Both the position numbers and the translations under genes were made by a program. The notes beneath the pieces are model-generated. The model worked only from the letters and a program-made list of their open reading frames with translations, did not search any database and had not been told where the DNA came from. A DNA stretch of 64,000 nucleotides from Desulfuribacillus stibiiarsenatis (GTDB taxonomy: Bacteria; Bacillota; Bacilli; Desulfuribacillales; Desulfuribacillaceae): NCBI RefSeq assembly GCF_001742305.1, contig NZ_MJAT01000037.1, positions 1-64,000 on the forward strand, in the 5' to 3' direction. This document shows positions 24,701 through 33,482 of the stretch, piece after piece. How positions within the stretch are numbered: the stretch's first letter is position 1; each line of letters begins with the position of its first letter.

Positions 24701-25015
24701 ATGGATCAATTTGAAAACGTGACAGTAGTAAAAAAGGCAAACGTATATTTTGATGGAAAGGTAACGAGTAGAACCATCTTATTCCCATCAGGAGAAAAGA
24801 AAACCCTTGGGATTATGATGCCAGGTGAGTACGAGTTTGGAACTGCTGATAAAGAAATTATGGAGATATTAGCAGGAAAATTAGATGTACTATTACCAGG
24901 AAACGACGAATGGATTGCAATTGCTGGAGGTCAAGCATTTGAAGTACCTGCAAACGCTAGTTTTAAAATGAGAGTTAGCGAGATCTCTGATTACTGCTGT
25001 TCTTTTATTAAATAA
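24701..25015 (+). CDS. ppnP: Pyrimidine/purine nucleoside phosphorylase PpnP
   Basis: A 104-residue single-domain cupin. Start ATG 24701 with TTGGAGG upstream; a longer frame from 24548 has no support. Matches the DUF1255/YaiE family: [37 protein letters not shown] and the closing [13 protein letters not shown]. PpnP phosphorolyses several nucleosides to base and ribose-1-phosphate. Unusual ending CCSFIK; otherwise standard length. Monocistronic with a terminator at 25039. Confidence 0.9.
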   Translation: MDQFENVTVVKKANVYFDGKVTSRTILFPSGEKKTLGIMMPGEYEFGTADKEIMEILAGKLDVLLPGNDEWIAIAGGQAFEVPANASFKMRVSEISDYCCSFIK

Positions 25016-25038
25016 AAATACCAATCGTAATTAGAAAT

Positions 25039-25062
25039 AGGCGCCGAACTTCGGTGCCTTTT
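25039..25062 (+). terminator. Rho-independent terminator after ppnP
   Basis: AGGCGCCGAA pairs with TTCGGTGCCT (one wobble), followed by TTTT. Confidence 0.75.
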
Positions 25063-25130
25063 CATATTCCTATCAAAACCTAAATCATGATATAATATAT
25101 CTACTATTATTAAGTCAAAGGAGAAGTTCC

Positions 25131-25397
25131 GTGGATTGCAGAACAGAATGTGGAGCATGTTGCGTTGCCCTATCAATATCATCACCTATTCCGGGGATGC
25201 CTAATGGCAAACCAGCAGGTGTCGCTTGTATTCATCTTGCAACAAATAAAAGATGTAACATCTTTAACGATTCAGGAAGACCTAAAGTATGTGATGCATT
25301 AAAACCCTCTAAGGAAATGTGTGGAACTTCTATGGATGAGGCTCTACATTATTTAAATCATTTAGAAAAGGCAACAGCACCGAAATTGAATTCATAA
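25131..25397 (+). CDS. YkgJ-family cysteine cluster protein
   Basis: An 88-residue protein from GTG (AAGGAG upstream). The N-terminus CRTECGACC and later Cys34, Cys42, Cys54 and Cys64 give the CxxxCxxC...C pattern of YkgJ (CxxCxxCC) proteins, thought to bind zinc or an iron-sulfur cluster. Function unknown. First of three short genes (with 25408 and 25703) that may form an operon. Confidence 0.82.
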   Translation: MDCRTECGACCVALSISSPIPGMPNGKPAGVACIHLATNKRCNIFNDSGRPKVCDALKPSKEMCGTSMDEALHYLNHLEKATAPKLNS

Positions 25398-25407
25398 GGG
25401 TGATACT

Positions 25408-25668
25408 ATGATAGGCAAACCAATCGAGGATTATTTGGTGAAGATTAGACTCTATCAAGCTGGATATAAAACTACTATGATTGGCACAATTCAAAGCTGG
25501 GAAGGTGCGAAAATAGTAGTCTATGATATTGCGAGAAGAAAATATACAATATCCTTACATCAAGTTATTCGCATTGAGCCAATCAGAACTATTGTCCCAG
25601 ATACAGAGGGTGACAATAGAAATCAACAATCATCGTTGTTTGAATTTATGAACAAAGACGATGATTAA
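25408..25668 (+). CDS. Hypothetical protein
   Basis: An 86-residue protein with no family I recognise. It is predicted mainly beta (VKIRLYQAGYKTTMIGTIQSWEGAKIVVYDIARRKYTISLHQVIRIEP), a small barrel-like pattern, then an acidic polar tail. The ATG at 25408 has AAGGGTG upstream and lies 10 bases after the YkgJ-like stop, so coexpression is likely. Confidence 0.6.
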   Translation: MIGKPIEDYLVKIRLYQAGYKTTMIGTIQSWEGAKIVVYDIARRKYTISLHQVIRIEPIRTIVPDTEGDNRNQQSSLFEFMNKDDD

Positions 25669-25702
25669 TATATTTCTTATTTATAAAAAGTGAGGTGTTA
25701 CA

Positions 25703-26038
25703 ATGAATCTAGCAACATTTGATGATTTTCTTAAAGTTGATATTCGAGTCGGAGAAATTGTGCAAGCTGAAGAATACCCAGAGGCTAGAAGGCCTGCGTA
25801 TAAGTTGTGGGTAGACTTTGGTGAGGAAATAGGGATTAAGAAGACTAGCGCACAGATTACGGAATGCTATAGTGTAGAGAGTTTAGTAGGGCGGCAAGTT
25901 CTGGGTGTTGTAAATTTCCCGCCAAAACAAGTAGGGAAATTTATTTCTGAAGTACTAGTTTTAGGTACATATTCAGCGCAGGGTGTAGTATTAATACAAC
26001 CAGAACAGCAAGTAAATAAAGGTGATAAACTAGGGTAG
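25703..26038 (+). CDS. csaA: tRNA-binding-domain protein CsaA
   Basis: A 111-residue OB-fold protein with the EMAPII/CsaA signature: FLKVDIRVGEIVQAEEYPEARRPAYKLWVDFG and QVLGVVNFPPKQVGKFISEVLVLG. Full family length (~110). CsaA is described as a chaperone-like protein that binds tRNA-like ligands and export substrates. GAGGTG precedes the ATG. Confidence 0.93.
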   Translation: MNLATFDDFLKVDIRVGEIVQAEEYPEARRPAYKLWVDFGEEIGIKKTSAQITECYSVESLVGRQVLGVVNFPPKQVGKFISEVLVLGTYSAQGVVLIQPEQQVNKGDKLG

Positions 26039-26133
26039 ATTGTAAGAATTTTATGATTCTAAGATTATCTAGCAGGATTTTTCATACGGTAAGAGAAATA
26101 GGGTAGGGAGAAAGAAGTAATCGGGGGAGTCAA

Positions 26134-28662
26134 ATGAGAAGTCTAAAAGGTTTTCTTTTATATGGTGCTATCATAGGAACAGTTATAATGTCCCTCCTTG
26201 TCTTTACTGGGGTATCATTTGGATATGGAGCTTATGTTAAGAAACAAACAATTGAACGAGCTGAGAAAACAGCTGAGATCACGTTTAACTCTTTGTATGT
26301 TCTTATGAAAAAAGGATGGGATAAAGAACAAATCACATCGTTTTTAGAGGCCAATGAAGAGTCTTATAAAGCGAATCATATCACCGTTGATTTCTATAGT
26401 AGGGATATGCAGTTTAACGGGAAAGTAAAAGATGTTTTCGCTGATGGAATTCCAAAACAGAAACTAGAGAATAATATCATTACCTACTATTATCCGAAAA
26501 CAATTGAACAGGACTGCTTAGTTTGTCACATCGATAATCAAGTAGGGGATGTATTAGGTGTTCTACAACTATCGGAAGATATACAACCGATTATTGATGA
26601 AGCAAAGCAAGATACGTTGTTATATTTGCTATTCTTATTCCCTCTACCTGTGTTAGGGGCATATATACTATCGCGCTTTCTAGTAGGTCGCTTAGAAAAA
26701 TCAATCAGTGTATTACATAATAAAATTGAAAATGTGAATAAGACTGATGATTTACAACTTTTTGAAGATACAAATATAGACTTAACGTTTTCAGAAATTA
26801 ATGTCATTTATGATGAATTGAAAGCGCTTTCAAAAAGGATTCGAAGTATTAGTGTCGATAAAGACATTCTAGAATTTGAAGTGAAGTTACTGGAAAAATT
26901 TATTATCACATCTGAAGTAGTTAAGGATTGGAAGGAGCATGTCAATGTTCTTCTGATTGAAATTAACAAGATTATGGATGTGCATCTCATCTTCTCATTA
27001 TTTAAGGTTGAAGATGAAGATTACGTCTTAGAAGTTTTCTGGCTTTTAGAACCAAATGAAGAAACAAAAGCATCTTTTGAACAGATGATTAAAGAGAAAA
27101 TTGGACAAACGAATGCACATAAGGATGTGGAGATGTTTGCCCTAGAAATCTATCACAACGTTGCGGATCCTACGAGTGGTTTTGATGATTTAGACGATGA
27201 TAATATCAACTTCCAAACGAAATCTTTGTTCCTAGAAACACCTCGAATCGGTGGAATCGTTGGTATTGGCGTGAATTCTAATCTGTCTTCGGATGCAACT
27301 CGTTCGTTGGTAGTAGAGAGTATTCTCACTACACTATTAAACGTGATTGGTTCAGTGAAAGCCGTATATAAATATACGAAAGAGCTAGAATATTTTGCGA
27401 CACGAGATCCATTAACGAATTTATATACGCAACGTGTCTACTGGGAGATGTTGAACTATGAAGTGCTTAGGGCCAATAGACATGGTTATAAATTTGGAGT
27501 CATTGTCATTGACTTAGACGACTTCAAGCTTATCAATGATTTGCACGGTCACCTGTTTGGAGATAAATTCCTACAACAAGTAGCTCAAGTAATAAAAGGT
27601 AGCTTGCGAGAAGGTGATATTTTAGCCCGTTATGGTGGAGATGAGTATGCAATCGTACTACCTTTTGCCGATGTGGAGCAAGTGCATTTTGTAGGAACAA
27701 GAATTATGGACGAATTAAAGAAATTTACACTAGAGGCACCGAATGGTGCAACGGTAAGAGTTTCCGCTTCTATTGGTGCAGCAGTGTATCCGGACCATGC
27801 CGAAGATTCGAAGAACCTATTCCTAATCGCTGATAATATGATGTATAAAGCAAAGGGTAGAGGTAAAGATCAAATTGGTCTACCTTCATCGGATGATGTC
27901 ATAGAAATATTCAAAACGATTGAAGATAAGAATACATTAATCCTTAAAGCCTTAGAAGAGAATCGAGTCATACCATTCTTCCAACCGATTAAACGAACAA
28001 GTGATGGGCAAATATTAGCGAATGAAGTGTTGATGCGGATTGATTTGCCGGAGCAAATTATGGTTGCAAGCGATTTTGTTGAAATTGCTGAGAGCATGGG
28101 AATCATTAGTAAGCTGGACTATATGTTGATAGAGAAGGCATTACACAAGGCTAACGCGGAAAACTATACGGGTTTACTATTCTTAAATCTTTCTCCGAAA
28201 GCACTAATTGTAAGTGACTTCTTGAAAAACGTAAGAAAACTAGTGAAGCAATATAAAATACCTCATTCACAGATTGTCTTTGAAATTACGGAGCGAGACA
28301 CTGTAAAGAACTTAACTGTTTTAAGTAAGTTTGTCCTTGAATTGAAACGGGAAGGATTTAAATTTGCTATTGACGATTTTGGGTCTGGTTTCTCATCATA
28401 CCAATATATCAAGCGTTTACCAATTGACTATATTAAGATTGAAGGAGAATTTATTCGCAGTTTAACAACCGACGATGAAACAGATCGCGCAATCGTATTA
28501 AGTATCGTTACATTAGCACGTGAGTTGGGAATTGTAACAATCGGGGAGTTTGTCGAAGACGAGGAAACATATCAATATATTAAAGAGATAGGCATAACAT
28601 ATGCACAGGGATATCATATTGGCCGTCCATCTCCTAACTTACATCTAGATAAAGTCAGATAA
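26134..28662 (+). CDS. Heme-c-type sensor GGDEF/EAL cyclic-di-GMP protein
   Basis: An 842-residue membrane protein. TM1 (~7-30), an extracytoplasmic sensor (~31-155) like DUF3365/Tll0287 sensors, TM2 (~160-180), a cytoplasmic linker with a GAF-like region (~240-420), then GGDEF and EAL domains. The sensor contains CLVCH at residues 128-132, a covalent heme-c motif. The GGDEF active site is GGDEY (501-505) with an intact inhibitory RxxD site (Arg492-Asp495), so cyclase activity is plausible. The EAL motif reads EVL (Glu631), with FLNLSP, FEITERD, AIDDFGSG and IKIEGEF preserved, so phosphodiesterase activity is also plausible. It probably links redox state or a gas ligand to cyclic-di-GMP. Confidence 0.9.
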   Translation: MRSLKGFLLYGAIIGTVIMSLLVFTGVSFGYGAYVKKQTIERAEKTAEITFNSLYVLMKKGWDKEQITSFLEANEESYKANHITVDFYSRDMQFNGKVKDVFADGIPKQKLENNIITYYYPKTIEQDCLVCHIDNQVGDVLGVLQLSEDIQPIIDEAKQDTLLYLLFLFPLPVLGAYILSRFLVGRLEKSISVLHNKIENVNKTDDLQLFEDTNIDLTFSEINVIYDELKALSKRIRSISVDKDILEFEVKLLEKFIITSEVVKDWKEHVNVLLIEINKIMDVHLIFSLFKVEDEDYVLEVFWLLEPNEETKASFEQMIKEKIGQTNAHKDVEMFALEIYHNVADPTSGFDDLDDDNINFQTKSLFLETPRIGGIVGIGVNSNLSSDATRSLVVESILTTLLNVIGSVKAVYKYTKELEYFATRDPLTNLYTQRVYWEMLNYEVLRANRHGYKFGVIVIDLDDFKLINDLHGHLFGDKFLQQVAQVIKGSLREGDILARYGGDEYAIVLPFADVEQVHFVGTRIMDELKKFTLEAPNGATVRVSASIGAAVYPDHAEDSKNLFLIADNMMYKAKGRGKDQIGLPSSDDVIEIFKTIEDKNTLILKALEENRVIPFFQPIKRTSDGQILANEVLMRIDLPEQIMVASDFVEIAESMGIISKLDYMLIEKALHKANAENYTGLLFLNLSPKALIVSDFLKNVRKLVKQYKIPHSQIVFEITERDTVKNLTVLSKFVLELKREGFKFAIDDFGSGFSSYQYIKRLPIDYIKIEGEFIRSLTTDDETDRAIVLSIVTLARELGIVTIGEFVEDEETYQYIKEIGITYAQGYHIGRPSPNLHLDKVR

Positions 28663-28696
28663 TTGAAACGAACTACAGAAAAGAAACGTCTATGTG

Positions 28697-28741
28697 AAGA
28701 AAAGAAGGAGGCTAATTTAATCTTAGCCTCCTTCTTTTCTT
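28697..28741. terminator. Bidirectional terminator
   Basis: Nineteen-base perfect inverted repeat (AAGAAAAGAAGGAGGCTAA) with a 7-base loop between convergent genes; T-rich on both outputs. Confidence 0.9.
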
Positions 28742-28767
28742 GAGGGATGTTTTTGTGGGTATTAATA

Positions 28768-29409
28768 TTATCTTATTGGTGCTGGCATTCCATTGAATGG
28801 ATAATCATATGCGATTTCTTCATCAAACTCAACGTAATCTAGGTATACCATAAGCAGTAAATAACGTCTTCCGGTTTCTGGTTCACTGATGATAATATGG
28901 TCTCGACCAGCAGCTTCGATAATACCTTCAAATACCCTAACATTGTTCTCGCGTCTTCCTTCAAAAGTCATATGCACCCTAGCGAGTTTACCACGGTTTA
29001 GTCGTAGAATATTCTCGATATAAGACATTTCTAAAGGTAATTGGCCAGGAGCTGGTACCTGTGGTAAAGAAGGAGCTGGCATTCCAATCGGCATGGACGG
29101 CATTCCAGGGACGATAGGCATTTGAGGTTGCCCAATCGGTGGCATACCTGGCATTGAAGGCATACCTGGCGTTCCTGGCATTCCTGGCATAGTAGGTATA
29201 CCAGGTGAAAAAGGCATATCAGCAGGGATTTGTGGGCGACCTGGTAATGGCATTGGCATTTGAGGAAATGGAGATGGCATCATTGGATATTGTCTTGGAA
29301 TTTGTACTGGCATACAGTTTTTAGTCTCCGCTACAAACTGATTATTGTCCTTTTGGTTAACACTAGCCTCTTTTGAGGCCATGTAAGGGATATATTGTGG
29401 AACAAACAT
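28768..29409 (-). CDS. gerQ: Spore coat protein GerQ
   Basis: A 213-residue protein. The C-terminal ~90 residues (SYIENILRLNRGKLARVHMTFEG ... IEAAGRDHIIISEPETGRRYLLLMVYLDYVEFDEEI) are the GerQ domain. The N-terminal half is a low-complexity Pro-Met-Gly run (repeats of MPGMPGTPGMPS type, ~45-115), longer than I know from B. subtilis. In Bacillus, GerQ is cross-linked by transglutaminase and is needed to hold CwlJ in the coat for germination with calcium-dipicolinate. It lies directly downstream of cwlJ, as in B. subtilis. Good AGGAGTG ribosome site. Confidence 0.93.
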   Translation of the reverse strand: MFVPQYIPYMASKEASVNQKDNNQFVAETKNCMPVQIPRQYPMMPSPFPQMPMPLPGRPQIPADMPFSPGIPTMPGMPGTPGMPSMPGMPPIGQPQMPIVPGMPSMPIGMPAPSLPQVPAPGQLPLEMSYIENILRLNRGKLARVHMTFEGRRENNVRVFEGIIEAAGRDHIIISEPETGRRYLLLMVYLDYVEFDEEIAYDYPFNGMPAPIR

Positions 29410-29459
29410 TTTTTAACACTCCTATTTATGTGATATATTGGATTTTGTGCTTTCGCACG

Positions 29460-29891
29460 TTAGAAAGTTGTATAGACTTGTGGACACTCTCCAGCAAGTG
29501 GTGTATAGAAACAATGTAGCTTATAGCGCCCAGAATTCCATTGACCCCACCATTGCTCTGGGCAAGCACCAGTTGGTCGGAAGAACCATAAAGCAAATTC
29601 TGCGGGGTGGTGTCTTTCTCCTTTTATTAACTTACGCGCTAAGCGAATTTCATTTTCTCTTGCACGTTGATAAAAGTAACCCTTCTGTACAGCTTCAAAG
29701 CCACCTGGTGATTGAAAAGCCATCTGGGGAACTGTCCTTACATGCACAAAATCTAAGCAGTCTGATCTTACGCGATTTACCATAACATTTCCAGCCATAA
29801 GCATACCTAGCTCTCCTTCACCTTCTGCTTCGGCGCGCAGAAGTCTAGCAAGCATTTGTACATCGTCTTCCGTTGCTTTAATGACCGCCAT
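29460..29891 (-). CDS. cwlJ: Spore cortex-lytic enzyme CwlJ
   Basis: A 143-residue SleB-type hydrolase (Hydrolase_2) without signal peptide, the CwlJ length. Key segments: LARLLRAEAEGEGELGMLMAGNVMVNRV with the catalytic Glu, and ALWFFRPTGACPEQWWGQWNSGRYKLHCFY. It degrades muramic-lactam cortex peptidoglycan during germination. AGAGGTG precedes the ATG; gerQ follows after 50 bases, so the two form an operon, probably under mother-cell control, though I cannot identify a clear SigE promoter. Confidence 0.93.
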   Translation of the reverse strand: MAVIKATEDDVQMLARLLRAEAEGEGELGMLMAGNVMVNRVRSDCLDFVHVRTVPQMAFQSPGGFEAVQKGYFYQRARENEIRLARKLIKGERHHPAEFALWFFRPTGACPEQWWGQWNSGRYKLHCFYTPLAGECPQVYTTF

Positions 29892-30019
29892 TTTTTCACC
29901 TCTTTCGAGTTTACTACACTATAAAATATAAAGAATTTGGTAAAATTGTGCGTTTATCTAGAAAAAATATTTAAAATGGGCGAATAGAGTTATCTATGTA
30001 CATTAGAAAGGATAATCCA

Positions 30020-30460
30020 ATGAAAATTAAGAAGTTTGAACAAAAATATACAAAGGATATCATTGATGTTTGGTATAGAAGTACGACCAAAGGACAAAGC
30101 TTTATCTCGGAGGAGTTCTGGCAAAAGCATAAAGCGACAGTACAAGATGTATATCTACCACAAGCCGAAACATGGCTTATAGTGAATGAAGAGGATCAGT
30201 GTTTAGGTTTTATCTCTTTGCTAGGAAATTTTATAGGTGGACTATTTGTTTCGCCAGAGTTTCAAGGGAGAGGGATTGGAATGAATCTTATTTCTCATGT
30301 GAATCAATTAAAAGGTGAGCTTTCAGTTGATGTTTATCGTAAAAATATGAAAGCTCGAGAATTTTACAAGAAGTGTGGATTTAATGATATTAAGGAGGAA
30401 ATACAAGAGGAGACCGGAGAAGTCTTAATCACAATGATGCAATCAATGAAGAATGTGTAG
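30020..30460 (+). CDS. GNAT-family N-acetyltransferase
   Basis: A 146-residue protein from the ATG at 30020 (AAAGGA upstream; an ATG 24 bases earlier lacks a site). GNAT fold: LGFISLLGNFIGGLFVSPEFQGRGIGMNLI carries the acetyl-CoA motif Q-GRGIG, and VDVYRKNMKAREFYKKCGF is the standard motif B. Closest in pattern to YjaB-like acetyltransferases. Substrate unknown. The next gene starts 28 bases later. Confidence 0.87.
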   Translation: MKIKKFEQKYTKDIIDVWYRSTTKGQSFISEEFWQKHKATVQDVYLPQAETWLIVNEEDQCLGFISLLGNFIGGLFVSPEFQGRGIGMNLISHVNQLKGELSVDVYRKNMKAREFYKKCGFNDIKEEIQEETGEVLITMMQSMKNV

Positions 30461-30487
30461 ACAAAATATAATAGATTGGAGATTACA

Positions 30488-31435
30488 ATGAATAAAGACA
30501 AAATAATCATAGGTTTATTAATATTATCTTTATTATTCCAATGGTTCTCATGGTCAAATATTGCAATACTAGAAAATCAAGTAAACAATCTCCGAAATGA
30601 AATTCATTCCATCAATTCTACTGTGTATAGCGAAACATCAAATGTTCGACAAATCGTTCAAGGAATACGGGAAGATGCACAATGGTGGGGAAAGGATGAA
30701 GTGGAATTTTTAAAGGTCACAAGGGAAAGAAGTACTGTAAAGGTGTCATGGCAACTCAAAGAATACCAAGATGGAGCAAGTGTGCAATTCTATTATCAAC
30801 CGAGTAATCAAGATACATATATAGAATCTAAAGTGACAGAAGTATCCAAAGGGTACTTTTCTACCACCTTTGAATTTGAAAATACTTTGGAGCCTTTTAT
30901 TCATTCTTCCATTCGTCGAGAAACATATGGTCCGAATCAGCGGGATTCTTACTTTCAAGAAGAAGCCATTACGATTATGGACGACATGAAAGGAGGGCAC
31001 CCTAATCAAAGTATTAAATACTATATTTCTTTAACACATGCAGGAAATGCTCAATTTACAGATGTTCGTTATATAGATCACGGGGAAATTCAACATCAAT
31101 TATTTAAGAGCTTAAGTGTTCACGGCCATATAGGTAAGGATAACTTTCACTTTTCTCTTTTTGAAGAGGGCAAGCAAAACACTCAATATAATCTAGTAGA
31201 GGCTTGGGTGGAAAATAGAGATGAAGAATTTCAATTGTTAGAACGGTGGGAGTTTGAGTTGCAAGACAACTATACATCCTCTGGGAAAAAGGTAGTAAAT
31301 CAAAGCGAAAATGGCTATCATCCAAGAAACTTTCAATTCAATCAATCGATTCCACAAGATCAGTTAAATCAATTGTATCTAGTGATTCAGTACCCGGATA
31401 ATATTAAAGTAGAACGACGGATTTTCACTAAATAG
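30488..31435 (+). CDS. Membrane-anchored hypothetical protein
   Basis: A 315-residue protein with one N-terminal TM (~6-24), a coiled-coil-like stretch (LENQVNNLRNEIHSINSTV) and a large beta-rich external domain with many aromatic and charged residues and no cysteine pattern. No family recognised. Start at ATG 30488 with TTGGAG upstream. It may be cotranscribed with the acetyltransferase gene. Confidence 0.65.
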   Translation: MNKDKIIIGLLILSLLFQWFSWSNIAILENQVNNLRNEIHSINSTVYSETSNVRQIVQGIREDAQWWGKDEVEFLKVTRERSTVKVSWQLKEYQDGASVQFYYQPSNQDTYIESKVTEVSKGYFSTTFEFENTLEPFIHSSIRRETYGPNQRDSYFQEEAITIMDDMKGGHPNQSIKYYISLTHAGNAQFTDVRYIDHGEIQHQLFKSLSVHGHIGKDNFHFSLFEEGKQNTQYNLVEAWVENRDEEFQLLERWEFELQDNYTSSGKKVVNQSENGYHPRNFQFNQSIPQDQLNQLYLVIQYPDNIKVERRIFTK

Positions 31436-31498
31436 TAGTCATAGCACATAAAGAAATAATCCATGTATTGTTTTAGTGTAAATAAAACATATTAAATG

Positions 31499-31526
31499 TT
31501 GACTGTATTGGTATACTTATGATAAT
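31499..31526 (+). promoter_or_regulatory. Promoter of the peroxiredoxin gene
   Basis: TTGACT (31499-31504), 16-base spacer, GATAAT (31521-31526); an overlapping TAATAT would give an 18-base spacer. Confidence 0.6.
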
Positions 31527-31537
31527 ATTTTGTTAGT

Positions 31538-31552
31538 TTACAATGATTCTAA
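31538..31552. promoter_or_regulatory. Putative PerR box
   Basis: TTACAATGATTCTAA matches the PerR consensus TTATAATNATTATAA at 12 of 14 defined positions and lies about 12 bases after the -10 box, over the likely transcription start of the peroxiredoxin gene. Confidence 0.65.
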
Positions 31553-31584
31553 ATAACATTTAATTATGAGGAGGAAATTATAGT

Positions 31585-32106
31585 ATGGCAGAGAGATTAA
31601 TTGGAAAAGCGGCACCAAAATTCACGATGGAAGCAGTTATGGCAAACGGCGAGTTCGGTAAGGTATCACTTGACGAATTAAAAGGAAAATGGGTTGTATT
31701 ATTCTTTTATCCGTTAGATTTCACTTTTGTTTGCCCAACAGAAATTCGTGGGTTTAATGATTATTATGAGAAATTCCAAGAATTAAATTGCGAAGTGATT
31801 GGTGCTTCAACTGACTCTAAGTTCAGCCACAAGGCTTGGATTGAAAATGGACTAGGAGCTTTAAAGTTTCCATTAGCTCAAGACTTAACACATGCAGTAT
31901 CAAGTGATTATGGTGTGTTAATTGAAGAAGAAGGTATTACTTTACGTGGGTTATTCATTATCGATCCAGATGGAGTATTAAAATACGGTGTAGTTCAAGA
32001 TAACAATGTGGGACGTTCTGTTGATGAAACTATCCGTGTGCTTGAAGCATTCCAAAGTGGTGGACTTTGCCCGATTAACTGGAAACCAGGCCAAGCTACT
32101 CTATAA
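31585..32106 (+). CDS. 2-Cys peroxiredoxin (AhpC/Prx1 type)
   Basis: A 173-residue thioredoxin-fold peroxidase. The peroxidatic Cys is in DFTFVCPTE (~52) and the resolving Cys in GGLCPINW (~164), so it is a typical 2-Cys enzyme; conserved Thr and Arg of the active site are present. It reduces hydrogen peroxide and organic peroxides; no AhpF is adjacent, so thioredoxin or another reductase must recycle it. GAGGAGG precedes the ATG and a PerR box covers the promoter. Confidence 0.93.
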   Translation: MAERLIGKAAPKFTMEAVMANGEFGKVSLDELKGKWVVLFFYPLDFTFVCPTEIRGFNDYYEKFQELNCEVIGASTDSKFSHKAWIENGLGALKFPLAQDLTHAVSSDYGVLIEEEGITLRGLFIIDPDGVLKYGVVQDNNVGRSVDETIRVLEAFQSGGLCPINWKPGQATL

Positions 32107-32140
32107 TTTACACATATAAACGTTAATAAAAACAGTTTAG

Positions 32141-32170
32141 AAAAAGCTTATCCAATAGGATAGGCTTTTT
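32141..32170 (+). terminator. Rho-independent terminator
   Basis: AAAAAGC(T)TATCC / GGATA(G)GCTTTTT, 4-base loop; ends the peroxiredoxin gene. Confidence 0.88.
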
Positions 32171-32280
32171 CTATTCTATCTTAACAGCTTACCGAGATGC
32201 TCAATTTTATACGAAGTATCATTATAACACTAATAGGACTGTAGATTTAAAGTAGTGTATAATTATAGTTGATGATTTGA

Positions 32281-33456
32281 ATGGTGGTGAGAGGATTGAA
32301 TGCACAAAGAGAAAATCAACACTTAGTGTTTGTTTACGGGACATTAAGAGCTGGTCAAGAAAATCACAGTCTATTGAAAGATGCTATGTTAATTGACGCA
32401 GATGCCTGGGCGCATGGAATTATGTATAACACAACTTTGGGATATCCAGCTGTATATGATGATTTTGAGAATTTTGTTTATGGTGAGCTATATCAAGTAT
32501 CTGATTCAGAGCTACAGGTATTAGATGAACTGGAAGATTATCATGGGGATTCTCAATATAATGAATATATGAGAGTGAAGAAAGATATTTACACAAAACA
32601 GGGAATTCAAGAAGGCTATGTTTACTTGTATAACCTGCCAGTGACAACGGAGATGCATCGCATTGACACAGGGGATTGGCTTTTGCAAGAGGAAAGTCAA
32701 GATTCTCATGAGGAAAGTAATGATTGGCTAAAAGAGAACAGAAAAAGATTTTTGATTCGAACGATTGCTGTAGTATTGTCGTTCGTATTATTGTTTAGTG
32801 TGGTTGGGCCATGGTTTCGTATCTTTGCCATACCTTCATTAGATTTATTAAGTACGTCTAGAGAATTAGGGAAAGACCCGATGATTCAGTTATGGAAAAA
32901 GTCAATTGTGACAGTGAATACATCAACAGGTAAAGGCACTGGTTTCAACATTCATTCGAGTGGTGTGATTATCACCAATGCACACGTCGTTGATGGTGCG
33001 AAGTCAGCGTATGTTGGTTTTGATACAGGTAAAATTTATGATGGCTCCATTAGACAAACGTTCTCTGATATTGATATAGCTATACTCGATATTGAAGGTA
33101 AAGACTTACCAGCATTGACATTGGCATTATCGAGCAATTTGAAGATTCACGATAAGGTGATTATTATTGGTAATCCACTAGGATTTTTCCAAATCGTGAT
33201 GGAAGGGACGTTTCTAGGTATTTCCAAAATAGATAACTGGGAGAAACCGATTCTAGTATTTAATAGCCCTATTGTAAAAGGTACGAGCGGAAGCCCTGTA
33301 ATCAACCATGATGGTCAAGTTGTTGGAGTGATTTTTGCCCATATTCGGGATAAACAAGCAAACGGTAAAGAGGTAATCTATGGATTAGCAGTGCCGATTG
33401 ACTATTTAAACGAGCAGGAGATTTCTTCTTACATGTCGAATATAGACAATAACTGA
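32281..33456 (+). CDS. Fusion: gamma-glutamylcyclotransferase-like domain + TM + trypsin-like serine protease
   Basis: A 391-residue protein with an unusual architecture. Residues ~14-130 are a GGCT/AIG2-like domain (FVYGTLRAG, GYPAV, VYGELYQV, LDELEDY). One TM spans ~157-180. Residues ~205-385 are a trypsin-like (HtrA-type) protease with catalytic His235 (TNAHVV), Asp265 (DIDIAILD) and Ser336 (GTSGSP). No PDZ domain follows. Topology predicts the GGCT part inside and the protease outside. ATG 32281 has no ribosome site; a TTG at 32296 with GGTGGTGA just upstream is a reasonable alternative and keeps both domains. It precedes the SpoIID/LytB gene by 26 bases, so a cell-envelope or sporulation role is possible. 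Confidence 0.85.
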   Translation: MVVRGLNAQRENQHLVFVYGTLRAGQENHSLLKDAMLIDADAWAHGIMYNTTLGYPAVYDDFENFVYGELYQVSDSELQVLDELEDYHGDSQYNEYMRVKKDIYTKQGIQEGYVYLYNLPVTTEMHRIDTGDWLLQEESQDSHEESNDWLKENRKRFLIRTIAVVLSFVLLFSVVGPWFRIFAIPSLDLLSTSRELGKDPMIQLWKKSIVTVNTSTGKGTGFNIHSSGVIITNAHVVDGAKSAYVGFDTGKIYDGSIRQTFSDIDIAILDIEGKDLPALTLALSSNLKIHDKVIIIGNPLGFFQIVMEGTFLGISKIDNWEKPILVFNSPIVKGTSGSPVINHDGQVVGVIFAHIRDKQANGKEVIYGLAVPIDYLNEQEISSYMSNIDNN

Positions 33457-33482
33457 CTATTTTCGACACAAAGGAGATTCAT

